From the NCBI RefSeq assembly GCF_003589595.1, contig NW_020654422.1:11762197-11826196 (forward strand): a stretch of DNA of 64,000 nt, given 5' to 3'. Positions 45,301-57,300 of this stretch are shown here, one piece after another. The notes under the pieces were generated by a model. The model saw nothing but the letters and a program-made list of their open reading frames with translations. It ran no database searches and was not told the DNA's origin. A program made the position numbers and the translations under genes. Within the stretch, counting starts at the first letter, position 1; every line of letters starts with the position of its first letter. This DNA is from Hyposmocoma kahamanoa. Its lineage: Eukaryota > Arthropoda > Insecta > Lepidoptera > Cosmopterigidae.

Positions 45301-48300
45301 TGGCCTTCAGTCCTGCCCAACAATCATGCTCTCGAGACTATCAGCGCTTCTGCGTTCACTGGGACCAAAGAATTGCAGAATGTGGAGCAATCAGACGAAA
45401 AATAAGCGTTTGTGCTTTTGCAACTGCAATTCGTCAAGCACGGATACGTTCGTACGATGTGCAGTTCAGGGAATCCTTAATAGGCGACGCCAACACCACA
45501 TCTCAAAAGAGTCAATTCTTTGCCTATCAGCGGCTCTTAGCCTCCAGGTTTCCGCGTCTTACAAAAATATAGAGAAGACTAGCATGCGAACTATATGTAT
45601 CTTCGTTCTACTGCGAATGTTTCTGTCCTTCTATATATTTGCAAGTTGTGTCATGGCAGTTTTTGCCATACCAATGCGTCGTCGCATTTCATGTTCACTA
45701 TTTCCTCTGTTGCTGATGACTGATCGAAGATACAAGAACTCACCTACGGTCTCGTATTCCTTTAGTGCATCTACAGTCATATTATTTATATATTATAGAT
45801 CATATTATTGCAAAATACAATCCTAAACAAATGGCGGTCTAAAAGCCGTAAAGCCATTGCCTACTAGAAAGTCCTCGGGCAGAAAAGACAATAGAATGGT
45901 GCACCACTTAAAAACAATAATTTAAAATACAACAACATTCTACATATTAAAAAAGGTCCGAGTATAATATTAAGAGATCCACCACTCTGGCATCTTTCGA
46001 TCGTCAGCGTCAACTTGCCAAAGCACGCACGGCGTCTTGTCGGCCGCCGAGGCGCGGACGTCGTGTCGACGCTGTGGCCGCTGTGAGCGTTGCAAGACGC
46101 TGCTTGACGTGGGGGTCTCTAGAATGGTCATCATAAGTATCTATATTTTGTGATAATGTTGAACTAGATCTAATTGCATGTGGCGAACAAGACAAGTGAT
46201 ATTATCTAAGCTTGCTAGGCTTGCAAGTAGTAAAATCTGTATTACTGTAAAAATAAAATTTTTCTGTTTACAGTCAGTCACAGTTTAGTTGTCAGTATTT
46301 CAAATATAATTGTTTAAACACGGACGTATATAGTTCATATACATGTCATCGTTGGACATGGCTCTTTTCTAAGATGATTTCTATACCATTAAATGAAATA
46401 ATAAATAATGATCATGAGTAAACAGTATTGACTTGAATAGTACAGCTTGCTCAATTAGAATAGAACTGAAACTTTGACTTTGACTATCACTGTTTTTTGG
46501 GAAAAGGATTTATATATAGAAAATAAAATTTTTTATTAAATAAAGTCTATAAAAAATATTATATACAAAATTAGTATTTATTTATTAATTCGAGATTATT
46601 ATTAATTATTTTTTTTTTTTAAATAACGCACACACTCAACATAGCCCCGCACTAGGGAAATCCTGTGTCGCGGGTGCCATGGACACACACATAGACAACT
46701 ACAAATTACACCCAAACTCACGAGAGATATAATTGTAGGCCCTACAACTATTTCTCTCGGCCCGGGAATCGAACCTGGGACCTCTGCGTGGCAGTCCGGC
46801 ATGGTAACCGTTCGGCCACGGAGGCAGTTATTAAAAAGTATATTAAAATCATATTTCTGTGGTTTGGTACAAGGAGTGCCTACGTCCATATTACTTACGC
46901 ACTTCTTGTATTAACCAGGTCACAGATTTAAGAGTTGTCCTGTTTGCAAATAAATACGCATGACTCTGTTTTTGAACACCGTGTTTTATTGTTTATTATG
47001 TACGTTTTATTTCTAGCCGACACATCCCTTTAAGTCTCGATGGCGCAGAAATTATATCCAACGGCTCCGGCAGTTATATGGAACTTCGCAAAGCATACGT
47101 CACTGTAGACTTAGTCAAAAGCGCTACCTACAAGAGTGGGGGCGCGTATTTATTTAGCAATCTGAGAGGCTGTGATGGACAGAGGATTTATTTCAATGGT
47201 TGTTCCTGTGTCGCTGTCAATGGAGAAATTGTTAGTCGTGGATTGCAATTTGCTTTGAACGACGTGGTGAGTGTTATATTACCTTAAACCGCATTTAGCA
47301 GAGAACGACAGTGATTAAGTCATTAGATTGCTAAGCATGAGCACAATGGCAAAACATATATTTCTTTTTCAAGCTGATGTATCTATATTTTTAAAAATTC
47401 GGTGTGTTGGTAATATCAAATTACTGTATACATCGTTTTTTTTAGAATTAGAGAAAACGTTAAGGCGATGAGGTGCCCAAAATCGCGTAATGTTTTTGTG
47501 TAAGTTTTTAGGCAATTACATAGCACGTGAATCCTTGAAAGTAGTACATTCTGTAACACGCATCTTGAAGTGTAGCTTGAAAATCCTAGAATATTGCTTA
47601 TTGTCATAGGTAATACAAAAACTGGATTACAGTGAGACTCTGGTGGTTATTTTTTGACGTATTTTTCTCGTTTGGTGTGGTTATTTAAATGGTACTTATC
47701 TTGATCCTGACACTTTATTTGTTTTAAATAAAAGACAAATAACATTTAGGAGTAAAAAATAACTTTCGCCTACTAAAGTACGAGCTAAATATTTGCTTGC
47801 AAATTATGGACAGGCACTTAACAGTGTGAAAAAATATCATACACAAAAAAATGCGTAAATAAGTAAATATAATGCACCAATACGTTGAAATCAAAACAAA
47901 ATATTAAAAATAAGTCAAATTTAGCCATTAGGTGAGAATAAAAAATTTGGTTGGATTAGAACCTAAAACACAAAGTATTCATAATAATCTCAGTACAGAG
48001 TACTAAAAAAACCGACCTCAAAAGTACGTGGAATTACGTCTATTTGCTAAGTTTCATTGAAATATCCCCTAGTTCGCCACAATACAGGACTTGATACTGG
48101 AGATAATAAAAATAGGTTCTCACTACTACACTACTCAAAGTATATCGAGAGAAAAACGCCTTGAATTGGAGAAATAGCAAAATCAACTAAATAATTGCTA
48201 AAAGTAATTGCTCCTAAATTAACGTTAGGCGCTATTTATAAAAATGAATCTTCATGCGTGAACAGCCACCCTTTGAGGTGGATGATTTTCTTTAAAATGA

Positions 48301-51300
48301 AATGGGACCACTATGGAAATACCCCCTTTCCAACAAAAAAAGAATCATGACAATCGATTCACAAATACTGGAGTTATCGCGTAACATACATACAAAAAAA
48401 CAACAAAAAAAAGAACATACAGTCGAATTGAGAACCTCCTCCTTTTTTTGAAGTCGGTTAACAAAAATGAAATTATTGTTTGCGTTGTTGATTATTTAGT
48501 AAAATTGCAACGTTGAAAACTTCTGCTGCGTAGCTTGCGTTCGTGGAATACGTTGCCAGACCTCTGTTTTGACCAGTTTTGACAAATTAATTTATATTGT
48601 ATTGTAATCGGCTGTCTACCGTTGAGCACGATACTTACGGGATATGTAGTTGTTATGCAAACTATAACCAACCCACAAAATTTCACTTTCGTGATAATTA
48701 CATTTTTGTAAAAACAGTGTGAAGAAATAAATAGGTAAGTTATTTGAGACTAGATATGCGCCGAGTACTCGTTTGCTACTCGGTACTCGGTGTATTCGGC
48801 CGAATAACTCGGTTCATGAGAAGAGTACTCGGTTAAAATAAAGCATTACAGCTATAGACATAATAAAGTAAAATCAACAATATATGTAAAATATTCAAAA
48901 GAGATTTATTACTAGAAATTGTAGACAATTGTAACAATTTCTACCAATTTAGTAATTTAAAAAGAGAGTTTACATTATTAATATTTAAAATTTAACAGGC
49001 AAGTTATGATGTAGGAATATTTACAAGGCTTTCTGCGCGTTCAGGTAATAGTCTGTTCCTTTTTTCTTCATACACATTACCCGCTTCGGCAAATAACCGC
49101 TCGCTATACACAGTGCTTGCAGGTGCACATAAAAACACTCGTGCTAACTGTGCCAGTTTTGGATATTTTGTATTATGCTCTGCCCACCATTGGAAAGGAC
49201 TCTGATCTCCCGAAAATAAACTTTCATTGACATATCGGCCTATTTCTAGAGCAACGGGGGCTTTTAGGATCATCGCGTTCCGGTTGTAATGAACCGAGTA
49301 ACTCGGCCGAGTACTCGGCTCGGCAAATGTTAAACCGAGTAATATTCGGTACTCAGTTACTCGGTAAAACTTGTACTCAGCGCATCTATATTTGAGACAA
49401 ACGATGTACTGTTGCAGTGAGAACGATATAGGGAAACTATTATATTATATAGCAATAAATAGAAAACATTATGTATCTTTTTATTTAGTTAACGAGAACC
49501 ATGTTCTAGTTTTCGTAATGAAAACGCCAAAGATCTACAGTATTTCAGTACTTGTGACATGGATCCGTTTAGCATACTTTAAAAAAGACATTATATGAAG
49601 ATAAGCAGCAAGGTTCTTTTTAGCTATTAAAAAGTTACTTATTTAGGGTTGGGACCCTGAAGGACTTTTATTTTCTCTGTTTTGGCGTGGTATGTTGCCA
49701 GGATCTTTTGTGAGCGGATAGAGGACACATCTGTTGTTCTACCTAAATACATAACTCAATTTCACTCGAGGTGTGGGTTGTTTCTTGTTTGCATAACATG
49801 TCCAGTTCTTATATGCTTTGATATTGTTTGGTTTGATAGCATGTGTGTATTTTAAGTACAACGCCGTCTGTTAGCGGCAATCAATATTATGTTAAATCAA
49901 GCGGAAGGTCCAACTACCACACTCTTACCGCATCGGGGCGTATGGCGCCACCTTATTGGAGAAATTATAGTAGGCGCGTTATCGCTCAAGGTCATCGACG
50001 TAAGGTAATCGACGCTTGTCAGCGTCTTAACAAAGAAACAGGGATCTCAAACCTTTTTTTTCGAACAGCAAATCACAGTAAACGACAACATCATGGGAAT
50101 TGATGACAGGATAATTGTTAATTTATTAATAAAAAGTTCCGTTTCCGTTTTTTAAGGTTTTTATAGTGCGAGTTTTTGAAATACATAGCGTAAAAATCGA
50201 AAATTTTGATTTTTGAATTTTTAAATAGGTACTGTTAAACCTAGCACGACAGGGCGCCACTTGCGCGACAGTGACAGTAGCGCGCGATATTGCTACTCTC
50301 TATACGAAAAGTCGCGTCCTGTTATGCTAGCCCTACTCAACATGGCTAGAAATAAAATAATGTCGTAATTACATGTAGTGAATATGTTTGAGAAATGAGT
50401 TTTGCGGTATTTATTAAGTAGCTGAATACGCTATATCGAGTCCAGAGAAATCGAATGAAATGAATTTTTCTTTGTATTGTTCGATGTTTGTATTAATAAT
50501 AATAACAAACTAGTGGTTGTGGCAATAAGAAACAGTACTAGTATTTTTACAAAAAATATTTCAATATCATGGGTAGTAAAAACATCATGATATTCAATAA
50601 AACAAACATTGCAAGTATAATTTAAGTACAGACTACGCTACAAAACGTTGGACTTACCGACCAAAGCGTGAACTAGGCGCGTAAGGTACCCCCAACATAT
50701 TTGCAATATGAACTATATTTTCAGGAAGTAATAACAGCCACTATAGACCTAGAAGACATACGTTCATACAGGACCCAGATCAGATCCCGGTCTCACCTCG
50801 CTGCGTCGAATCCACCGTTCCCACGTATCACTGTTGACTTCGCGTTGTCAGATGACGACGACGTACATTTGACGATAAGTCCTCCGATCGAGTGGAAGTA
50901 TCTGACGCCTGAAGAAGAAATTGAATTGGGTTAGTTCTTATATAATAAGCTCAAACGTTTAGCTTTCCATGCAGATTCATAAACTGTACCTCGACTTGGC
51001 GTGATGCACAGGCATTTTTGTATGAGTTTAGACATCAGTCTCCCTCATGGTCATAATATTGTTTGGTCGTGTTTGTTTTGTGTCTGATACGTTCACAGCT
51101 CGTTCATGTTTGTTCTGGGACAATGGGCAAAGACTTTAAATTGTAAAACTGGCTCCTATTTTTTCGGATTTTAATCTTTCATAACTTATAAAAGACAAAT
51201 TATTATTTATAAACATTCTTTTGAAAACAGGTCCAGCGTGTTGGCTCTGGGACTATCTCCGTCGATCGGGGCAGGGTGGCTTCTTCTTGCCTCTGAGCGG

Positions 51301-54300
51301 CGGAGTGGACTCGACCAGCACCGCATGCATCGTATTCTCCATGTGCACGCAGATATGTGACGCTATACAAAAAGGAGGTTAGTTAAAGTTAAGTTCTTAC
51401 ATTATAGGAAATGAAACTATTTTTCCGGATTTAAATCGCGTATATTTGTTTTTTCGAACAAACCAACATTTCGGGCCCTTTACATTACTTTTATTAAATA
51501 ATTAAAAATACCATGCATCAAGTAGAATAAGAATAGAAAACGAATAACAGTAGGAACAAATGAAATGGGATTGATTGAGATCTACTTCTATAGTAATGTC
51601 GTTCCAATTTTTGTTCCAGTTTTATTTGTTGTCGATGGTCGTGTCTAGTTGTTCCCACTAGATCGTGACGACAATTTATCGGTTCACGGCAGCCGCCTTA
51701 TCGTTTGCACGACAGAATCGTTTTATTCTGCGATTATCTGTCGTCACATTTTTATCGAGACGTTTTATTTATCGTGTGACGACTGTCGTTCTAACTCTTC
51801 CCATTGTCTCGATAATCTGTCGTCGTAACGTCGATCCGGTGTTTTTAATATTGTATGAATATTGGCATTAGTCTACACTAACTGTGTAACAGACATCTAT
51901 ATGTCGTGACTACAGGTAGTCGCGCACTTTCAAATTGTCGTGCTTGTATATTTTTATGAAGTTGTTTACTTATATAACACGATTAACTATCGTTCACGTC
52001 TTTTTTGACGTTACTAAAACAGACTGTTGTGACAATGAGAAGAAATAAAACAACCGTCGTCTAACGATAAATAAAACGTCACGATAAAAATGCGACGACA
52101 GATAATAGCAGCTTCAAACGATTTTGTCGTGCAAACGACAAGGCGGTTGCCGTGAACCGATAAATTGTCGTCACGATCTAGTGGGAACAGTTAGACACGA
52201 CAGTCGTTCAACGATAAAATAAACGTCCATGCGCCCTCAGTAGCGTGGGACCTGGGAAGAACCCGTTTCATTTTAAAGTATAAGTATACAGATGAGATCT
52301 GAAAAAATAGTTCCATTTTCCGTGTATGCACTAACACTAACAATACGAGTGTACACACATCAAAAAAAGTTTGCGATCAATAGCATAAGCTCCTATAATT
52401 CTTTAAATTTAACTTTATCAAGAAAAAATCTATGTTGTATGCTTTCTTTAAATAGGAATACCCTGTTTGAAATTAAAATATAAAACTATTTTTTATTATT
52501 TATTTTAAAAAATTGAGCCATTAATCATAATGTAATAGTGATAGAAATTTCGTAGAAAGAAAAAGACTGTTTAATTAAACTTAAACAACAATTTATTATT
52601 AAAAGGTGTGAATTCAATATAAAATAACTCCTCCCCTGGCTCGAATACATGCGAAGATCCTCCTGGGCATGCTGAGGATCAAGTTATCCAGCATTTCCTG
52701 GGGTAACCTATCCCATTCTTCAATAGCGGCTTCCCTGAGCTCTGGAACTGTCTGGGGACGTGGCTCACGGTTCCATACTGCTCGTTTAAGAGCATCCCAC
52801 GCGTGCTCTATTGGGTTTAAGTCGGGCGAGCCGGCAGGCCAGTCTAATCGTGTGATATCGTATTCTTGAAGAGCAGCATTGACTCGTTGAGCTCGATGTG
52901 CGGGCGCATTATCATCGACCAGTACAAATTGGTGCCCATGGTTTACTCGGATGGTCTGACGATATCATCAATAGCAACTGCTTTGTACATGTCTGCTGTC
53001 ATGAAGCCCCGATACGGGATCAAAGGCGTTCTAGCTCCAATCATAATGCCACCCCAAAAGGACACCGATTTTCCGCCTTGCTGAACTGTTCCAGTGGCAG
53101 TTCTTTGTCTTTCACGGTCGCCTGGTCTTCTCCAGACACGGACACGTCGGTTATCTGGATGAGTGCTGATTCGGAAATCGTCAACGAAGAGACAGTTTTG
53201 CCAAATGTTTTCGTCCTCACCTTCTTCATTTTGCCGAAGTCTAGCCCACTGCAATCTTCGTTGTTGACGTTGCCGGGAATTGAGCGGAGCTCGCCAAGAC
53301 CTCCGTGCTCGTAATCCAGCCTGGTGCAAGCAATTGCGAACGGTCTGCGTGCTAACTTCAAGCCCAGAGGCGGCCCTGACTTCTGCTTTTATCTTAGTGG
53401 CGTTGATTGTTGGATCACGGGCTGCCAGCAATCTAATATAGCGCTTTTGGGCAGCTGTCAAAACAGTTGGGCGACCGCTGCGGGGTCGGTCAACTAAATT
53501 CCCCATTCCGTGATACCTCTGCAACGTAGCCACGACACAGGATTGGGATATAGCAAGTCTGCGTGCTATTACTCTCGTGGTGTATCCTTCTTCCCTCAAA
53601 GTTACTATTCTAGCTCGTAAAACCTCTGATAATCCTCTTGGCATTTTTTCAATCACAACTTTCCGCGAAAAATATCTTGAATCGCTTATAATTGACTAAA
53701 TCAGATTTCTGAATGAGCGTAAGCTAGGACTGAAAGCCTTTTTATATGAAAAAACAATTGAACGGGGTCATTGTTTTATGTTCTAATTTATTTTTAAATA
53801 AAGAATCTAAAAAGAAGAAAAAATCATAATATAATCTACAGTAACAAAAAAGATTTCAGTTTTTCGAAGTGATCGCAAACTTTTTTTGATGTGTGTATAG
53901 TCGATTGTTTTTAGATGTAAGAAACTATATTCAGAGGGCATAAAATAGAATTGTCTTATAGCCTCTCAATAAGTTATCAAGGTATATTATAGCTTCTAAA
54001 AATTGGTAGACATAAATTTTGCATAAATCAAGCATTTTTATATCCTATAAATGAAGTACACAGTGACTTAATGTAAATTGTTTAGTACATTAATAATAAA
54101 GTGACGTAGGTGTCCATTTGTAATATCGAATAAAAATCCGACCTAAGTTACAAATAGACTAGGCAAGAGACATGTGTACTCGTATGTTGTTAATGTCGCG
54201 TAACGTCACTATAACATTTATGGTGAAGGTGATATTTGAACAATTGTCACTAATTGTTATATATTTCTTATTTTAAAATTATTTAAACATGGTATTTATT

Positions 54301-57300
54301 CATTCTTTCAACGAATTGTCTGGTTATTGTGATATAATAGTTTTACACATAATAAAATTTGCTGCGCGCATGATTATTTATTATTTGAATTTGGAATGAC
54401 GTCAATCAGAAATTATATTTTCCTTTACGTTTCTTCAAAGAATCATTGAATAATAATAATTAATGATAATTCAATTATTAAGGCATAAATCCCATTACAT
54501 TGCACATTCCAATAATAATAATAAAAATGCAATGCAATTCAAAATTTCAATATATCGCACGCCTCATGGATAAGGACGACAATATTATGATTTGTTTATA
54601 GCCTACCAGATTTAGATGAAGGCCACCGGCCACAATTCTAACGTAAATTGATGTTTTTTTATTGGTTTACAGAAAGCCAAGTACTATACGACGTACGCAA
54701 GATTCTATGTCAATCTGATTATACACCGTCCGATCCGATGGAACTGTGCAACAGATTGCTTGTCACCTGTTACATGGCATCGGAGAATTCCAGTCAAGAG
54801 ACCAAGCAACGAGCTATGCAGGTATCGCATCACATTCCTATCGCATCACATTCCTATCGCAAATGTAATGTTATGTTCCTGATCGCACTTTTTTGAAATT
54901 ATACTTAGGGCCACTTTTGGCCCTCGCTACGTGTCGGAATAATAAATGAATTTTTGTATACTGACAAAGTTTTTAAAATTTTATCTTAACGCTACTATTT
55001 CAGGGTTCACAGTAACAGTAACTGGTAGTCTTTAAACGTCGGAATTTTGAAATTTTGGTACCTTCGGTACATTTTATGATTGTACTCCTAGAAGTACATT
55101 TTTTAATGGACCTTGTTCCATGTCTAGTATAAAACTAAAAAAGTAGAGTATAACATAAGAATATAATTATTTTACATTTTACCGTACATTCCTAGGCACT
55201 ATCCAGAAAAGCCAGAGAATTTTAGAATAATTGGTTTCCCAAATTAGTATTACTGGGAATTTAATTTGGGAAATCATCATCTAACGCCCACGTTGCTAAC
55301 TCAATGATCACAGTCGCTGTCAATTTGAATATAATATTTACTATTTGTTTTAGTTGTCTAGTGAAATAGGAAGCTATCACTTTCCAATAGTGATAGACGC
55401 GGCAGTCAGCGCTGTTATAGGAATCTTTACTACGGCCACCGGACTAGTACCCAAGTTTAGGGGCAAGGGTGGCTGTCCACGACAAAATTTGGCCTTGCAA
55501 AATATACAGGTATAGTAGTATTTTAAGGAGTCACCTCTTTTACCGTCGCGGAATCGATTTGAGCTGGTCAGAAAAAAAATGTAATTCCTCGGATGTTAAT
55601 GTGACATAGACTTCATCTTCATTTTATTTATTTACAAGTGCTTTACATGTTTTTCGTTACAAAAATATATTTATGAATACACTTATAAACTAACAAACAC
55701 ATGCACCTTGACAGGAATCGCAACATGGAAAGGAAGAGGGGCAGACATTAATTATAATTTCTCATGGAGGTACTCGTCCATACCGTAATAACTTTTAGAG
55801 ATTAATAGTTATTTCAATACATTTGTGAATTTGTTTACGTTTGATTCTGATTTTAATTATACTGGGAGTTTATTATAGATTTTTATTGACATAGGATGAG
55901 GTCCGGAGCTATGTATGTTCAATTTAGACATCTCTTGTATTAAGTTATTTTTATTTCGCGGAACGAGATGTCGAGTGGCGTGGAGACGCCACACGCACAC
56001 GCCGTATTTCAAGCGAATAGGCTCTCTCAACACTACATCACAATATTTCAAAATACATCACACTTATTTGAATGCACTTTCCGTGTTATATAAATACATT
56101 TCACAAAAATGTATTTGTATATCACGGTTTAGGTCATAATTTATCATGCAACTTTTATAGTAGTTAGTATTAGTAGATTTGGGACTGTATATCGCTTTTC
56201 ATGAACAATGGCTCAAAGCGAAATAATAATTTAATAATTTATTTATTTATTATACAGCTGTATTATAAATAAATAAATTACATATAAGAACGATATAAGA
56301 ACATACTAAATTTGATTATGCATACACACATCAAAAAAAGTTTGCGATCACTTTTAAAACTTGAAATATTTTTTAATTTCTAAAAATATTTCAAAAACCT
56401 CTTTAGTGATACTATTATTTGTTTTTAATTTTAATTATTTATTTAATGTTGTACTTTTAACAAAAAAACTATTTATTACATATTTCTTAATAATATTTCC
56501 ACATATTAAAAATATGTTAAGTTTTCAAACTGATCGCAAACTTTTTTTGATGTGTGTAGGACACCGAACTTTGTACTGATTCAAATAATCACGTGACAAT
56601 ATTGGGCCGGTATACAATTCGTTGGCGTTGCGCGCCATATACGACTTAGTTTTTTTAAACAATCTGTGATTAATTAGGTGTTTTTGAGATAATCTGTTGT
56701 TCTAAAAAGCCGAAGGTGTGCCTTCGAAGAGAAAAAAATTGATTGCGAACAAGGCCATTGCTAAAACAACATATGAACATAATATATAGTTTTAACCAAA
56801 GAACAAACCCCATCTTTAAAAAAAATCTGTATACACTAGTCTAAACATCGCGTGACTAGCTTTCTGTACTCTTTTTTACGTTGTTCTTATTTTTCGCCCC
56901 CCAGGCTCGACTAAGAATGGTGCTATCTTACTTATTTGCTCAACTAATGTTATGGGTCCGCGGCCGGCCAGGTGGCTTACTCGTATTGGGCTCATCAAAC
57001 GTGGATGAGGCTCTAAGAGGCTATATGACGAAGTACGATTGCTCCAGTGCTGACGTCAATCCTATTGGAGGCATTTCCAAGACTGATCTCAAAAGTTTTC
57101 TGCAATATGCCAAGAGCCGGTAAGTTTTAGGCACCTTTAACAACAATCCCAGAGAAATGAAATAGAACTCTAATATAAGTACTTACTTTCCTGTATTACT
57201 TTTTAGTAATATATTATAGTAATATAATTCATGATCGAATTTTAGTTAAATTCAGAAAGATTGATCTGATGCAGGGTTCCTAATTATCAAGATATTTATC

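Noticed and set aside
45171..45826. Two overlapping frames of 133 and 215 codons
   Set aside because: Both are on plus in different frames without a known domain. The minus strand shows LINE-like remains, so they are likely shadows of a decayed element.
49843..50103. 86-codon frame in NADSYN1 intron 4
   Set aside because: No domain, no conserved exon borders, and the host gene's phases match without it.
52669..53314. Frames on plus opposite the Tc1 family 2 transposase (and 32701-33060 opposite family 1)
   Set aside because: They are antisense shadows of the transposase coding strand.
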